Numbered from the stretch's first letter, positions 38,399 to 49,579 are shown. The stretch: DNA of 64,000 bases from Microvirga thermotolerans (GCF_009363855.1 NZ_CP045423.1:2200001-2264000); one strand, 5' to 3'. The notes: a model not told the origin generated them from the sequence alone. Made by a program: numbers and translations.

Positions 38399-39382
38399 CT
38401 AGCCCTGTGCCGTCCCCCGAAGCCGGTCCGTCACCGCGACGATGCTCTCGGTCATGCCGGGGTCCCGGGCATCGTGTCCGGCCCCGCTGACGATGATGAG
38501 TTCGCTACCTGGCCAGTGTTGCGCGAGCCGCCAAGTGGTGACGAGAGGGCTGCCGATGTCCAGGCGGCCATGGATCAGGACTCCCGAGATCCCCGCTAGG
38601 CGCCCCATGTTTCGCAGCAGCACCTCGTCTTCGAGCCACGCCTCGTTGCGCCAGTAATGGGTGACGAGCCGTGCGAAGCCGAGCCGAAATGCCGGATCCT
38701 CGTAACGTGAGTGGGGCTTGTGCCCCGGATGCACGGCGACGATCGCCATTTCCCAGTCGCACCAATCCCGCGCCGCTTTGCCATGGACGGCGGGATCCGG
38801 ATCCATGAGAAGGCGATGATAGGCCTCGACGAGGCTTCCATCCCGTTCCGCTTCGGGAACGCCGTTCCGGAAACGTTCAAAGGCTTCGGGAAAGAAAGCG
38901 CCGACTCCCCGGGTGATCCACGCGATTTCCGAAGCCGTCGTGGTGGCGACGCTGAACAGAACCAGGTTGCTCACCCGTTTGGGATGTCGCTGAGCATAGG
39001 CGAGCGCTAGCGTCGATCCCCAGGATCCGCCCAGCACGAGCCAGCGCCCGATATTCAAATGCTGCCGCAGGCGCTCGATATCGTCGAGGAGATGGAGAGT
39101 CGTATTGGTGGAAAGATCGATGTCCGGAGCACTCGCATGGGGCGTGCTTCGCCCGCTCCCGCGCTGATCGAATAGGACGATGCAATACGCACCGGGATCG
39201 AAATATCGCCGCGCCTGGACGGAGCAGCCGGAACCCGGGCCGCCGTGAAGCACGAGGGCGGGCTTGCCCGCAGGATTCCCGCAAACTTCCCAATAGATGC
39301 GATGCCCGTCGCCCGCATCGAGCATGCCGGAATCGAATGGATCGATGGAAGGATAAAGGCTGGCCATCGGCTTGTGTACCAT
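38399..39382 (-). CDS. pip: prolyl aminopeptidase (S33 alpha/beta hydrolase)
   Basis: The 327-residue protein has the oxyanion segment LVLHGGPGSGCS, the DQRGSGRSTPHA motif, the nucleophile elbow VLGGSWGSTLALAY and the C-terminal VSGAGHDARD histidine. All are typical of proline iminopeptidases, which remove N-terminal proline from peptides. Codons at 39382 and 39367 could both serve as start. It is a single gene between bpt and parC. Base composition is slightly less GC-rich than its neighbours. Confidence 0.93.
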   Translation of the reverse strand: MVHKPMASLYPSIDPFDSGMLDAGDGHRIYWEVCGNPAGKPALVLHGGPGSGCSVQARRYFDPGAYCIVLFDQRGSGRSTPHASAPDIDLSTNTTLHLLDDIERLRQHLNIGRWLVLGGSWGSTLALAYAQRHPKRVSNLVLFSVATTTASEIAWITRGVGAFFPEAFERFRNGVPEAERDGSLVEAYHRLLMDPDPAVHGKAARDWCDWEMAIVAVHPGHKPHSRYEDPAFRLGFARLVTHYWRNEAWLEDEVLLRNMGRLAGISGVLIHGRLDIGSPLVTTWRLAQHWPGSELIIVSGAGHDARDPGMTESIVAVTDRLRGTAQG

Positions 39383-39464
39383 CCCCGAGGCATCCCTGAA
39401 ACGGCACCGGGGCGGCCTCAGCGACCACCCCGGGGCAGTGACAACGAGAGAGGGTTACCCGGCG

Positions 39465-41711
39465 CTATTCCCCGAACGTGTTGCTCTTCGGAAAACCCTT
39501 CGGCGGCAGGCGGCCCGCCTCGGCACGGTTGGCGATCCAGTCGCGCAGGTCCTCCTTGGCCACGGTCCAGGTGCGGCCGGCGGTATCCTTCCAGGTCAGG
39601 CCCTCCTTGAGCTTGAAGACCTTCGCGTCGGAAACGCCGCCGTCCTTGTAGCGCTGCAGGCGCACGCCCTTGCCGCGGCTCATCTCCGGCACCTGCTTCA
39701 CGGGGAAGATCAGGAGCTTGCGGTTCTCGCCGATGATGGCGATGTGGTCGCCCTCTCCTTCGGTGCAGACGACGGCGCGCGCCGGGGCGTCCAGATTGAG
39801 CACCTGCTTGCCCTTGCGGGTATTGGCCGTGACCTCGTCGGCGGGGGCGATGAAGCCGCGCCCGTCGGAGCCGACCACGAGCAGCTTGGACCCGGGACGG
39901 TAGGGGAAGGCGGCGATGAAGTCGGCGCCCTCCTCCAGATCGACCATGAGGCGGATCGGGTCGCCGAAGCCGCGCCCTCCGGGCAGCTTCGAGGCGTCGA
40001 GGGTGAAGAAGCGCCCGTTGGTCGCCACGACGACGATCTTCGACGTGGTCTCGGCGAAGAACGCGGTCTTCAGGCTGTCGTCGCCCTTGAACTGCACGCC
40101 CGAGAGGTCGGCCACGTGACCCTTCATGGCGCGGATCCAGCCCTTCTGGGACACGATGACCGTGATCGGCTCGCGCTCGACCATGGCCTCCGCGAAGTCG
40201 ATGTCCGAGGTGTCGGGCGCCCGGTCGAAGGTGGTGCGGCGCCGGCCGAGGGCGGTGTCGGGCCCGAAGCTCTTGCGCACCTCCTTGATCTCCGCCTGCA
40301 CGGTCTTCCACTGCACCTTCTCGGAGCCGAGGAGGTTCTCGATCTTCGCCTTCTCGTCCTGCAGGCTCTTCTGTTCCCGCTTGAGCTCCATCTCCTCGAG
40401 CTTGCGCAGGGAGCGCAGGCGCGTGTCGAGGATCGCATTGGCCTGGACCTCTGTGAGCTTGAAGACGCGCATCAGCTCCGCCTTCGGCTCGTCCTCCTCG
40501 CGGATGATTTTGATCACCCGGTCGAGATCGAGATAGACGATGAGCAGGCCGCCGAGAATCTCCAGGCGCTTGTCGATGGCGGCAAGGCGGAAGCGCGAGC
40601 GGCGGATCAGCACCTCGCGGCGATGGTCGAGCCATTCGCGCAGGCATTCGGCGAGCCCCAGCACCTTCGGCACCTTGCCGCCGGCGAGCACGTTCACGTT
40701 CATGGGGATGCGGCTCTCCAGCTCGGTCAGCTTGAAGAGCGATTCCATGAGGATGATCGGATCGACCGTGCGGGCGCGGGGCTCGAGCACCACCCGGATG
40801 TCCTCCGCCGACTCGTCGCGGATGTCGGCCAGGAGCGGCAGCTTCTTCTCCTGCAGGAGTTCCGCGATCTTCTCGATGAGCCGCGACTTCGGCACCGCAT
40901 AGGGGATCTCGGTGACGACGATCTGCCAGTTGCCGCGGCCGAGGTCCTCCCTGTGCCAGCGTGCCCGCACGCGGAACGAGCCGCGGCCGGTGCGGTAGGT
41001 CTCGGCGATCGTTTCCGGCGTGTCGACCACGATGCCGCCCGTCGGGAAGTCGGGCCCGGGCACGAACTGCACCAGCTGCTCCGAGGTCGCCTTCGGGTGG
41101 GCGATGAGATGGAGCGCCGCGTCGCACAGCTCCGCCGCGTTGTGGGGCGGGATCGAGGTCGCCATGCCGACCGCGATGCCCTGGGAGCCGTTGGCGAGCA
41201 GGTTCGGGAAGGCGGCCGGGAGCACCACCGGCTCCTCGTTGGCCTGGTCGTAGGTCTCGCGGAAATCGACCGCGTCCTCGTCGATCCCCTCCAGGAGGAG
41301 GCGGGCGACCTCGGTCAGGCGCGCCTCGGTGTAGCGCATGGCCGCGGCGTTGTCGCCGTCGATGTTGCCGAAATTGCCCTGCCCCTCCGCCAGCGGATAG
41401 CGCTGCGCGAAGTCCTGGGCCATGCGGACGAGGGCGTCGTAGATCGACTGGTCGCCGTGCGGGTGGTACTGACCCATCACGTCGCCGACGATGCGGGCGC
41501 ATTTCTTCGGCGCGGAGCGCGGGTCGAGCCGCAGCAGCCGCATGGCATGGAGAATGCGGCGGTGGACCGGCTTCAGCCCGTCCCGGGCGTCCGGAAGGGC
41601 CCGGTGCATGATGGTGGACAGGGCATAGGCGAGATAGCGCTCTTCGAGCGCGTCCTTGAGGTGGATGGTCTCAATCTCGCCGCCTGCCGGCGGATTGACG
41701 GGCTTACCCAT
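39465..41711 (-). CDS. parC: DNA topoisomerase IV subunit A
   Basis: The 748-residue protein has the breakage-reunion domain ([40 protein letters not shown]) with catalytic Tyr127 in MRYTEARLT. The C-terminal beta-propeller is short and degenerate, lacking a GyrA box, which fits ParC rather than GyrA. Topo IV decatenates daughter chromosomes. It lies downstream of recO in the usual rhizobial order. Confidence 0.95.
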   Translation of the reverse strand: MGKPVNPPAGGEIETIHLKDALEERYLAYALSTIMHRALPDARDGLKPVHRRILHAMRLLRLDPRSAPKKCARIVGDVMGQYHPHGDQSIYDALVRMAQDFAQRYPLAEGQGNFGNIDGDNAAAMRYTEARLTEVARLLLEGIDEDAVDFRETYDQANEEPVVLPAAFPNLLANGSQGIAVGMATSIPPHNAAELCDAALHLIAHPKATSEQLVQFVPGPDFPTGGIVVDTPETIAETYRTGRGSFRVRARWHREDLGRGNWQIVVTEIPYAVPKSRLIEKIAELLQEKKLPLLADIRDESAEDIRVVLEPRARTVDPIILMESLFKLTELESRIPMNVNVLAGGKVPKVLGLAECLREWLDHRREVLIRRSRFRLAAIDKRLEILGGLLIVYLDLDRVIKIIREEDEPKAELMRVFKLTEVQANAILDTRLRSLRKLEEMELKREQKSLQDEKAKIENLLGSEKVQWKTVQAEIKEVRKSFGPDTALGRRRTTFDRAPDTSDIDFAEAMVEREPITVIVSQKGWIRAMKGHVADLSGVQFKGDDSLKTAFFAETTSKIVVVATNGRFFTLDASKLPGGRGFGDPIRLMVDLEEGADFIAAFPYRPGSKLLVVGSDGRGFIAPADEVTANTRKGKQVLNLDAPARAVVCTEGEGDHIAIIGENRKLLIFPVKQVPEMSRGKGVRLQRYKDGGVSDAKVFKLKEGLTWKDTAGRTWTVAKEDLRDWIANRAEAGRLPPKGFPKSNTFGE

Positions 41712-41791
41712 GCGTGAAAATCCCCAAAATCGAATCGGTTCTCATGGTTCTAGACGAGAACATAACAGAAACAAACCTGGTCGTCCCGAGC

Positions 41792-42523
41792 CTAATCCTC
41801 TTCCGCCGTGGCCAGGGCCACGAAGCGGGCCCGCTCCTCCGGGGCCGGCTGGCCCCGCGGATCGAACACGTTCTGATGCAGGAAGAAATCGGTGAGCGCA
41901 AATCCGTCCCTGATGTCCGAGCCCCTGGGCCGGTTGGCCCGCGTCTGGCCGATGAGGAAGCCCGGCAGCCTGAGGAGCCGGTCCTTGTAGGCCTCGCCGG
42001 CCGCCGCGCTCACCGCCCGCCCGCTCTTTGGCGAGACGTAGATGAGATCGCTGCGCGCGCCGGTGGCGGCGCAGGAGGACAGGTCGAGGCCGAAGCCCAG
42101 CTCCGCCAGCATGGCGAGTTCGAAGCGCACGAACAGGGCCGGGGCGAGGTCCCGGTCGTCCAGGTGGTCGACCAGCACGGACAGCGTCTCGTAGAGCGCG
42201 GGGTGAGGGTCCCGCTCGGGCAGGCAGCGGAGCAGGTGGGCCATGGTGGCGAGGCCGTAGAGCGCCAGCGGAGAACCCATGAAATGGGCCGCACGCATGG
42301 CGAGCCCCTCCACCTGGAAGGATCCGAGGTGCTCGTCGAGGCGCGCCCGCCAGGTCGCCTGGACCGTGTTTCCAGGCTGCAGGACCGGCTTCAGGGTCTT
42401 GGAGCGGCCGCCATGGACGAGCCCGAGATGGCGGCCGTGCTCGCGGGTCATCAGTTCGAGGATGACGCTCGTCTCGCCGTGCCTGCGCACGCCGAGAACG
42501 ATGCCCTGATCGGTCCATTGCAT
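41792..42523 (-). CDS. recO: DNA repair protein RecO
   Basis: The ATG at 42523 ([20 protein letters not shown]) gives 243 residues. The N-terminal OB fold and the helical domain ([38 protein letters not shown]) match RecO. The long open frame upstream is an antisense frame of the OmpA-family gene. RecO loads RecA on SSB-coated DNA in the RecFOR path. It is followed by parC after 80 bases. Confidence 0.94.
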   Translation of the reverse strand: MQWTDQGIVLGVRRHGETSVILELMTREHGRHLGLVHGGRSKTLKPVLQPGNTVQATWRARLDEHLGSFQVEGLAMRAAHFMGSPLALYGLATMAHLLRCLPERDPHPALYETLSVLVDHLDDRDLAPALFVRFELAMLAELGFGLDLSSCAATGARSDLIYVSPKSGRAVSAAAGEAYKDRLLRLPGFLIGQTRANRPRGSDIRDGFALTDFFLHQNVFDPRGQPAPEERARFVALATAEED

Positions 42524-42735
42524 AGGGGAAGGCCGCTTCCGGAATCCGGCTCTGCTCGGTGTCTGCGTGAAGTCTCCAATGTAGTGTCGGAACCTCGGAT
42601 TTTCCAGTTCTTTCAACCACATCGGCCGGATTTTTCGCACGTTTCGGAGCCGTTTTCGCTCCCGGAACAAGGAACCGAATGCCGAGCTTGGGGTTTCCGT
42701 TCCTCGCCCCTGACACAACAACCAAGATCGGGACC

Positions 42736-44688
42736 ATGAAACGACTGTCATCGCTTCTCGCCGGCACGGCCCTGCCCTTCCTCGCCCTGTCCACGGCGGC
42801 CTCCGCCCTGCCGCCGCAGGCCGGCCAGCCCATGATCCTGGCCCAGGGCGCACCGGCCGAGATGCCGCCCAGGGCCCGTCCGCCGGCACCCGATCAGCCC
42901 GATTCCGGCGAGGCGGGCCCGCCGCGCCGGGGGCCGCCGGGCCGCGAGCGCGGCCCGGCCGCCCGGGACGAGGAGCCGCGACGTCCGCCTCTGGAGCGGG
43001 AGGCTCCGCGCCCGCCACGGGCCGGGCCCGCGGGCGAGCCTGCCGAGATGCCGCACGGACGGCCTCCCGGACCTGCCGGCGAGAGACCCGCCCCGCCGGC
43101 CGTCGCCCCGTCCCCGCAACCGTCCCGCCCGGTTCCGCCCCAGGACCGGCCCCGGGCTCAACCGGACGAGGAGACGGCCCCTCGGCCGACGGCGCCGAGA
43201 GTTCAGGAGCAACGGCCCCAGGAACTGCGCCCACAGGAGCAGCGGTCTCAGGAGCGCCGCCAGGAACGGCCTCAGATCGCGCCGGATCGCCTTCCGCCCT
43301 CTCCGGGAGCATCGCCTGCCGAGGCGCCCCGCCGGCAGCCCTCGACCGAGGACGCGGCCCGGCCGGCACCCGGCACCGCGCCATCCGCCCCGGCGCGGAC
43401 GGGCGAGCCCACCCCTGTGCCGAAGCCGCCGGCCGCGACTCCCGGACGGCCTCCCGTGCCTGCGCCCCAGGCGCCCCAGCGCTCCCTCGCGCCGGCCACG
43501 GGGCCGACGGCGCCCGGACCGTCACCCTCGACGGCATCCCCGACGTCCCCCGCACCGTCGTCCGCACCCGCTCAGACCCAGCAGCCATCCGCACCGCCCC
43601 CGGCACCCTCCGCCGCGCCTGCTCCGGCCCAGCAGCCCGCGGCGCCGTCCGCCGCACCCGCGCCCGTCCAGCAGCAGGGCGTCCGTCCCCTGCCCCCGCC
43701 GCCCGGCGGCGGACCGACGGAAGCGCTTCGCCCGACCGACCGCGAGGTGCAGAGCTTCGAGGCCTTCGAGCGCGGCCGGATCGACGACCTCCGGCAGCAG
43801 CGGCGCCAGCGGGTCGAGGAAGGCGGGCGCCGGATCATCATCGAGGAGCCCGGCGACCGCACCATCATCCGGGAGGGCGACCGGGTCATCATCCGGCACG
43901 ACGAGACCGACCGCTTCCGCCGCACCTATCGGGATGCCGAGGTGCGCGAGGAACGCCGGGGCGCCGAGACGGTGACCGTCGTGCGCAGGCCCGACGGAAC
44001 GGAGATCGTCACCGTCCGGGACGAGGACGGCAACCTCCTGCGCCGCATCCGGCGGGAGCCTGCCGGCCGCGAGGTCGTCCTGATCGAGAACCGGCGCGAG
44101 CGCCGGCCGCGCGGCTACTTCGTCGAGGACCTGGTGCGCCTGCCCCCGCCGGTGGTGACCATTCCGCGCGAGGAGTACATCGTCGAGGTGGAGGATGCGA
44201 CGGAGGATGAGATCGTCGAAGCCTTCACCGCGCCGCCCGTGGATCGGATCGAGCGGGCCTACACCCTCGACGAGATCCGCCAGAGCGCTCCCCTGCGCGA
44301 ACGGATGCGCCGGGTCGACCTCGACACCGTCACTTTCGACACGGGGTCCTGGGCCCTGCCCGAAGCGCAGATCGGCGCCCTGACCGGCATCGCCGAAGCC
44401 ATCCGCCGCGCCCTCGGCCGCAACCCGAACGAGATTTTCCTCGTGGAGGGGCACACGGACGCGGTCGGTTCGGACGAGGACAACCTGACCCTGTCGGACC
44501 GGCGCGCCGAAACGGTTGCGACGATTCTCACCCAGCGCTTCGGCATCCCTGCCGAGAACCTGACGACGCAAGGCTATGGCGAGCAGTACCTGAAGGTGAA
44601 CACGCAGGGACCCGAGCGCCAGAACCGCCGGGTGACGATCCGCCGGATCACGCCCCTGCTCCAGGGACAGAGCCAGTCGGCGCAATAG
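42736..44688 (+). CDS. OmpA-family protein with long Pro/Arg-rich linker
   Basis: The ATG at 42736 gives 650 residues. A signal peptide (residues 1-~24, [19 protein letters not shown]) is followed by ~310 residues of Pro, Arg, Gln and Ala low complexity ([40 protein letters not shown]). A charged coil comes next ([20 protein letters not shown]). The C-terminal OmpA domain (residues ~525-640) has [20 protein letters not shown], which binds murein. The protein is probably in the periplasm with the domain anchored to peptidoglycan and the linker spanning the cell envelope. Other roles cannot be told. Confidence 0.88.
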   Translation: MKRLSSLLAGTALPFLALSTAASALPPQAGQPMILAQGAPAEMPPRARPPAPDQPDSGEAGPPRRGPPGRERGPAARDEEPRRPPLEREAPRPPRAGPAGEPAEMPHGRPPGPAGERPAPPAVAPSPQPSRPVPPQDRPRAQPDEETAPRPTAPRVQEQRPQELRPQEQRSQERRQERPQIAPDRLPPSPGASPAEAPRRQPSTEDAARPAPGTAPSAPARTGEPTPVPKPPAATPGRPPVPAPQAPQRSLAPATGPTAPGPSPSTASPTSPAPSSAPAQTQQPSAPPPAPSAAPAPAQQPAAPSAAPAPVQQQGVRPLPPPPGGGPTEALRPTDREVQSFEAFERGRIDDLRQQRRQRVEEGGRRIIIEEPGDRTIIREGDRVIIRHDETDRFRRTYRDAEVREERRGAETVTVVRRPDGTEIVTVRDEDGNLLRRIRREPAGREVVLIENRRERRPRGYFVEDLVRLPPPVVTIPREEYIVEVEDATEDEIVEAFTAPPVDRIERAYTLDEIRQSAPLRERMRRVDLDTVTFDTGSWALPEAQIGALTGIAEAIRRALGRNPNEIFLVEGHTDAVGSDEDNLTLSDRRAETVATILTQRFGIPAENLTTQGYGEQYLKVNTQGPERQNRRVTIRRITPLLQGQSQSAQ

Positions 44689-44723
44689 GCCGTGCGGGGC
44701 TTCGCCCGCCCGACCGCTCCCCT

Positions 44724-44760
44724 CGCCCGGCAACGGCACCCGTTGCCGGGCGTCGTCTTT
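44724..44760 (+). terminator. intrinsic terminator of the OmpA-family gene
   Basis: CGCCCGGCAACGG (44724-44736) pairs perfectly with CCGTTGCCGGGCG (44740-44752) across a CAC loop, a 13-bp stem, followed by TCGTCTTT. It lies about 35 bases after the stop codon. Confidence 0.88.
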
Positions 44761-44881
44761 CGTCCCACCGAAAAGGATCAAGTTGTCGCACGTTCATCTC
44801 GCAGGCGCGAAGTCGAGCGCCGCATGATCGCTCCTACTTTCGACGGATAACACGCGTTTTTCTTTATTTAACCTTTTTGAC

Positions 44882-44905
44882 TTGACGTTGAGGCAACGTT
44901 GTCAA
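44882..44905. repeat. nested palindrome upstream of the PilZ chemoreceptor
   Basis: ACGTTG-AGG-CAACGT (44885-44899) is a 6-bp palindrome, framed by TTGAC (44882-44886) and GTCAA (44901-44905). It sits 17 bases before the chemoreceptor ATG, where an operator or start-site regulator would act. The surrounding 44800-44880 segment is AT-rich for this genome and should carry the promoter. Confidence 0.4.
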
Positions 44906-44921
44906 CCGAGAGAATGGGACG

Positions 44922-46682
44922 ATGCTCGGCCTCCTGCGACGCGCGCCGCAACCTTCCATGCCCGACACGAGCGCCCCGGCGGACGAGGTTGTCCCGGAAG
45001 CTCGGGAGACATTGCCGGAGATGCGCCGCGACAGACTCGACACCGAGGCCGTGGATGCCCTGGAGGCCGATGTTCTGAAGGCCATCTCGGGCGTGACCCG
45101 GGCCATCGCGGAGGCGGCCGCCGACGTCGCTGCGGTGGAGCGCGACCTTGCCTCCATCCGCGACCATGCGGGCGGGCTCGCCGCCTCCGGCCAGTCCGCT
45201 TCCGGAGAGACCCTGTCCCTCGCTTCGTCCACCGAGGAGCTGGCCGCCACATCCGCCGAAATCGGCCGCGCGATGGACCGGGCGGGTGCGCGCCTCGCGG
45301 ATGCAGTCCAGGCGGCGCAGAAGGCCGGGACGCTGATCGCGGAGCTTGCCTCCGCGACGGCGGAGATCGCGGGCATCGTCGATACCATTTCCGCGGTGGC
45401 CCGCCAGACCAACCTGCTGGCCCTCAATGCCACCATCGAGGCGGCCCGGGCGGGCGAAGCGGGGCGCGGCTTTGCCGTCGTCGCCGGAGAGGTGAAGGCG
45501 CTTTCCGTCGAGACCGGCAATGCGGCGGAGGACATCCGCCAGCGCATCGCGCGGCTGCGGGACACCGCGAACGCTTCCACCGCCGCGGTGACGGAGATCG
45601 TCCACGTGGTTCAGGATGTCCAGCCGGTCTTCGACACCGTCCGCCAGGCGGTAGGCGAGCAGGACGCCGCCATCGGCGAGGTCGCCCGCCTCGCCAACGC
45701 GACCTCCGCCACCGTGGGACAGGTGAGCGAGCGGGCCGCGGAGGTCGACCGCATCTCCCTCGAAGCGAGTGAGCTTGCGCACCGGGCCGACAGGGCGACG
45801 AAATCGGCCGACGAACTGGCGAAGGCGCTGGGCCAGCGCTTCGTGACGGTCGTCCGCCAGAGCGAGATCGGCGACCGGCGCCTCTCCGACCGCTTCCCGG
45901 TCGAGCGGCCGGCGACCCTGACGGTCGCGGAACGCAGCCTTTCGACCCGCACGGTGGACGTGAGCAGGGGCGGCGTGCTCCTCGCAGCGGCCCCCGAGGC
46001 CGCGGTGGCGGCGGGATCGCGCGGGAAACTCGACCTGAGAGGCGTCGGGCATGTCGATGTCCGGATCGTCGCGGCGAGTGCCATGGGGCTTCACTGCGCC
46101 TTCGCCGACGTGACGGAGGAGCTGCGCTCTCGCATCGAGGCTTTCGTCGCGGAGGTGGAGGCCGCCTACCGTCCCCGCATCCTCCTCGCCCAGGAAACCG
46201 CCCGCCGCATCGAGGCGCTCATCGAGCGGGCGCTTGCCGACGGCACCCTTTCGCGGGAGGGGGTGTTCGACACGGATTACCGCCCCGTTCCGGGAACGGA
46301 TCCCGTTCAGTACGAGACGTCCTACCTCGGCGCGTTCGAACGCCTGCTCCCGGCCGTCCTTGAGCCGATTCTTGCCACGGACCCGAAGATGGCGTTCTGC
46401 CTTGCCACCGACCGGAACGGATACATCCCGGTCCACAACAAGGCCTATTCCCAGCCGCAGCGGCCCGGCGATCCCGTGTGGAACGCGGCGAACGCCCGGA
46501 ACAAGCGGATCTTCGACGACAGGGCCGGCATCACCGCCGCCCGCTCGACGCGCCCCTTCGTCATCCAGGCCTATGCCCGCGATATGGGCGGCGGCAAGGT
46601 GATCATGATGCAGGAGGTCGACGCCCCGATCCGCATCCTCGGGCGCCACTGGGGCGGGTTGAGAACCGCCTACAGGCTCTGA
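44922..46682 (+). CDS. soluble methyl-accepting chemoreceptor with PilZ domain
   Basis: The 586-residue protein has no membrane segment. Residues ~100-290 form the MCP signalling coiled coil; its hairpin tip is [20 protein letters not shown], then [14 protein letters not shown] (~159-191). Residues ~315-410 form a PilZ domain with both c-di-GMP motifs: RLSDR (R320-R324, RxxxR) and DVSRGG (D346-G351, DxSxxG). The C-terminal ~170 residues ([40 protein letters not shown]) form a sensor-like domain often fused to MCPs in this order. It should signal to CheA, possibly under c-di-GMP control. Confidence 0.9.
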   Translation: MLGLLRRAPQPSMPDTSAPADEVVPEARETLPEMRRDRLDTEAVDALEADVLKAISGVTRAIAEAAADVAAVERDLASIRDHAGGLAASGQSASGETLSLASSTEELAATSAEIGRAMDRAGARLADAVQAAQKAGTLIAELASATAEIAGIVDTISAVARQTNLLALNATIEAARAGEAGRGFAVVAGEVKALSVETGNAAEDIRQRIARLRDTANASTAAVTEIVHVVQDVQPVFDTVRQAVGEQDAAIGEVARLANATSATVGQVSERAAEVDRISLEASELAHRADRATKSADELAKALGQRFVTVVRQSEIGDRRLSDRFPVERPATLTVAERSLSTRTVDVSRGGVLLAAAPEAAVAAGSRGKLDLRGVGHVDVRIVAASAMGLHCAFADVTEELRSRIEAFVAEVEAAYRPRILLAQETARRIEALIERALADGTLSREGVFDTDYRPVPGTDPVQYETSYLGAFERLLPAVLEPILATDPKMAFCLATDRNGYIPVHNKAYSQPQRPGDPVWNAANARNKRIFDDRAGITAARSTRPFVIQAYARDMGGGKVIMMQEVDAPIRILGRHWGGLRTAYRL

Positions 46683-46691
46683 CGGGCGCCG

Positions 46692-47600
46692 TCAGCCCTT
46701 CGGGAATTCCAGGCCCATCTCCCGGTAGCGCTCGGGATCGTCGCCCCAGTTCTCGCGCACCTTCACGTACAGGAAGAGGTGCACGGGCGCCTCGGCGATC
46801 TCGGCGATCTCCCGGCGCGCCGCCTGTCCGATGGCCTTGATGGTCTGGCCGCCCTTGCCGAGCACGATCTTGCGCTGGCTGTCCCGCTCCACGAAGATCG
46901 TCTGCTCGATGCGCACGGAGCCGTCCGGCCGCTGCTGCCACTGGTCGGTCTCGACGGTCGACTGGTAGGGCAGTTCCTCGTGCAGGCGCTCGTAGATCTT
47001 CTCGCGCGTGATCTCGGCGGCGAGCATGCGCAGCGGCGCGTCCGAGATCTGATCCTCCGGGTAGAGCCAGGGGCCCTCGGGCATCATCTTCGCCAGTTCC
47101 GCGCGGAGCCGGTCGATCCCGTCGCCGTTGAGCGCGGAGACCATGAAGGTATGGGCGAATCCGATCCGCGCGTTGAGGGACGCCGCGAGCTCCAGCAGCT
47201 TCGAGCGCTCGATCAGGTCGATCTTGTTGAGGATCAGGACCTTGGGCTGCTTCAGCTCCGGCAGCTTCTCGAGGATCGCGTCCGTCTCCTCGTCCACGCC
47301 CTTCCGGACGTCGAGGAGAAGCGCCACCACGTCGGCATCGCCCGCCCCGCCCCAGGCGGACGTGACCATGGCCCGGTCGAGCCGCCGCTTGGGCTTGAAG
47401 ATGCCCGGCGTGTCCACGAACACGATCTGCGCACTGCCTTCCATGGCGATGCCGCGGACCAGGGTCCGGGTCGTCTGCACCTTGCGCGAGACGATGGAGA
47501 CCTTGGACCCGACGAGGGCGTTCAGGAGCGTGGACTTGCCCGCGTTCGGGGCGCCGATGAGCGCGACGAAACCGGCTCTCGTGGGAGCTTCCTCAGCCAT
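46692..47600 (-). CDS. era: GTPase Era
   Basis: The 302-residue protein has the GTPase motifs GAPNAGKSTLLN, DTPGIF and NKIDLI, and a C-terminal KH domain with VLGKGGQTIKAIGQAARREI. Era binds the 3' end of 16S rRNA and assists 30S assembly. Its start overlaps the rnc end by 8 bases. It converges with the chemoreceptor gene. Confidence 0.97.
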   Translation of the reverse strand: MAEEAPTRAGFVALIGAPNAGKSTLLNALVGSKVSIVSRKVQTTRTLVRGIAMEGSAQIVFVDTPGIFKPKRRLDRAMVTSAWGGAGDADVVALLLDVRKGVDEETDAILEKLPELKQPKVLILNKIDLIERSKLLELAASLNARIGFAHTFMVSALNGDGIDRLRAELAKMMPEGPWLYPEDQISDAPLRMLAAEITREKIYERLHEELPYQSTVETDQWQQRPDGSVRIEQTIFVERDSQRKIVLGKGGQTIKAIGQAARREIAEIAEAPVHLFLYVKVRENWGDDPERYREMGLEFPKG

Positions 47601-48303
47601 TGTCCGTGTCGTCCTCCGTCCACACGCCCTCGCGGAGAAGAAGGCTTCTCGCCGCCTCCTGTTCCGCCGCCCGCTTCGATGAGCCGAGGCCGAAATCGCT
47701 GTCGTGACCCTTGACCTTCACCGAGACGCGAAACTTCGGTGCATGGTCCGGGCCGGTCTGTTCCACCACCGCGTAGGTGGGAGGCGGGAGCCCCTTGCCC
47801 TGCGCCCATTCCTGGAGCGCGCTCTTCGGGTCCCGCAGGGGGCGGCGCGGGGCGTGCAGCAGGTCCTTGAAGGAGGCCTCCACGAGAGCCCTGGCCGCCG
47901 CGTAGCCGCCGTCCAGGAAAACCGCCCCGATGATCGCCTCGCACACGTCCGCGAGGATCGTCAGGTTCCGCCGCTCGCCCGACTGCGCCTCCCCCGCGCC
48001 GAGCTTGAGATAGGGCCCCACGTCCCAGGCCATGGCGACCTCGGCGCAGCTTTCGCGCCGCACCAGTTCCGCAAGCCGGCGGGAAAGCTCCCCCTCGGGA
48101 GAGCGGGGAAACTCCCGGTAGAGCATCTCGGCCACGATGAGGCCGAGCACCCGGTCGCCGAGGAATTCGAGCCTCTGATAGCTCTGCCCGCCCGCGCCCG
48201 GAGCGCTCACGTGGGTCAGCGCCTCCGCCAGAAGCTCCGGACGCTCGAAGCGGTAGCCGAGCGTCTCCTGGAGGCGGTCCGGCAGGGGCGTGCGGCGGGC
48301 CAT
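47593..48303 (-). CDS. rnc: ribonuclease III
   Basis: The ATG at 48303 gives 236 residues. The signature LEFLGDRVLGLIVAEMLY contains the catalytic Glu/Asp, and LADVCEAIIGAVFLDGGY supplies the second pair. A dsRNA-binding domain follows (DPKSALQEWAQGKGLPPPTY). RNase III cleaves structured rRNA precursors and mRNAs. It begins 4 bases after the lepB stop and overlaps era, the conserved lepB-rnc-era order. Confidence 0.96.
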   Translation of the reverse strand: MARRTPLPDRLQETLGYRFERPELLAEALTHVSAPGAGGQSYQRLEFLGDRVLGLIVAEMLYREFPRSPEGELSRRLAELVRRESCAEVAMAWDVGPYLKLGAGEAQSGERRNLTILADVCEAIIGAVFLDGGYAAARALVEASFKDLLHAPRRPLRDPKSALQEWAQGKGLPPPTYAVVEQTGPDHAPKFRVSVKVKGHDSDFGLGSSKRAAEQEAARSLLLREGVWTEDDTDNG

Positions 48304-48307
48304 GGGC

Positions 48308-49081
48308 TTAGCGGATCCGCTCGAACATCCGGTTCCACCGGATCCGGCTCGGCCATTCCCAGGGGCGCCACAGCGAGGCGTCCTCGTCGACGGAGAAGAA
48401 GATGATCTCGGCGCGTCCGACGAGGTTCTCGGCCGGAACCTGGCCGACATTGGCTTCGTCGCGGGAATCCGTGGAATTGTCCCGGTTGTCGCCCATCATG
48501 AAATAATGTCCGGGCTTCACCGTGTAGACATCGGTGTTGTCCCAGTAGCCGCGGTCCCCGTCCCGCTCGATCACGTAGTGGGACGTTCCTTCGGGAAACG
48601 TCTCCTTGTACCGGGGCACGGCGACCGTGCGTCCATAGGGGTCCGTCGTCTTGTAGTCCTCGACCCGCTCCCGCAGGACCGGCTTGCCGTTGATGTGGAG
48701 CACGCCCCCGATCACCTGGATCCGGTCGCCCGGCAGGCCGACCACGCGCTTGATGTAGTCGGTGGAATTGTCCTTCGGCAGCTTGAAGACCGCGATGTCC
48801 CCCCGCTTGGGCTGCGAGCCGAAGATGCGCCCGGAGAACAGGGGCGGCCCGAAGGGAATCGAGTAGCGCGAATAGCCGTAGGCGTATTTCGAGACGAAAA
48901 GGTAGTCGCCGATCAGCAGGGTCGGGATCAGGGAGCCCGAGGGAATGTTGAAGGGCTGGAAGAGGACGGTCCGCACCACAACGGCGATCAGCAGCGCCTG
49001 AAGGATGACCTTGACGGTCTCCCAGAGGCCGCTCTCGTTCTTGACGGTCTCGCCGGTGAATTTCTTGGCGTTGTCGCTCAC
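48308..49081 (-). CDS. lepB: signal peptidase I
   Basis: The 257-residue protein has one N-terminal membrane segment (residues ~23-42) and the S26 dyad: Ser50 in IPSGSLIPTLLIGDYLFVSK and Lys110 in DYIKRVVGLPGDRI. The box GDNRDNSTDSR is present near the C-terminus. It removes signal peptides of exported proteins at the outer face of the inner membrane. Its start lies about 96 bases after the acpS stop. Confidence 0.96.
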   Translation of the reverse strand: MSDNAKKFTGETVKNESGLWETVKVILQALLIAVVVRTVLFQPFNIPSGSLIPTLLIGDYLFVSKYAYGYSRYSIPFGPPLFSGRIFGSQPKRGDIAVFKLPKDNSTDYIKRVVGLPGDRIQVIGGVLHINGKPVLRERVEDYKTTDPYGRTVAVPRYKETFPEGTSHYVIERDGDRGYWDNTDVYTVKPGHYFMMGDNRDNSTDSRDEANVGQVPAENLVGRAEIIFFSVDEDASLWRPWEWPSRIRWNRMFERIR

Positions 49082-49177
49082 GTCTGTCGATCCCTGCCTG
49101 AAAGAATGAGCCCCCGGGCCCGCTCGGGTCGTCGCGGCGGTCTAGCCCATGGCGCGCCGTGTCGCAACGCGGCCGAT

Positions 49178-49579
49178 TTACTTTATGGGGACGGCCTCGA
49201 TGATCACGAAGGCTTGAGCGACCGGCGGATCGTCGGTGAGCGACACGTGGACGACCGGCTCATGTCCTTCGGGGATCAGGGCCTTGAGCCGCGCGAGCGC
49301 TCCCCCCGTGAGCCGGAAGGTCGGCTTGCCGGTGGGAAGGTTGACCACCTCCATGTCCCGCCAGAACACCCCGTGGCTCATGCCCGTACCGAGGGCCTTG
49401 GCGCAGGCCTCCTTGGCGGCGAAGCGGCGGGCGTAGGACGCGGCGCGGGCCGCCCGCCGGTCGCTGCGGGCCCGCTCGCCTTCCGTAAAGACCCTGTGCG
49501 TGAACCGGTCCCCGAAGCGCGCGAGGGAGCGTTCGATGCGGCGGATGTCGCACAGGTCCGAGCCGATTCCGACGATCAT
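49178..49579 (-). CDS. acpS: holo-[acyl-carrier-protein] synthase
   Basis: The ATG at 49579 overlaps the pdxJ stop by 4 bases and gives 133 residues. [20 protein letters not shown] and [17 protein letters not shown] are the Mg/CoA-binding motifs of AcpS. It transfers phosphopantetheine to ACP for fatty acid synthesis. The order pdxJ-acpS-lepB-rnc-era is conserved in Alphaproteobacteria. Confidence 0.95.
   Translation of the reverse strand: MIVGIGSDLCDIRRIERSLARFGDRFTHRVFTEGERARSDRRAARAASYARRFAAKEACAKALGTGMSHGVFWRDMEVVNLPTGKPTFRLTGGALARLKALIPEGHEPVVHVSLTDDPPVAQAFVIIEAVPIK

Noticed and set aside
41738..41765. GTTC/GAAC clusters upstream of parC resembling LexA half-sites
   Set aside because: Spacing and orientation (GTTC-N5-GTTC and GTTC-N7-GAAC) do not match the alphaproteobacterial site.
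42524..43657. Open frame extending recO upstream by about 378 codons
   Set aside because: It is the antisense of the OmpA-family Pro/Arg-rich region; RecO homologues start at the MQWTDQG methionine.
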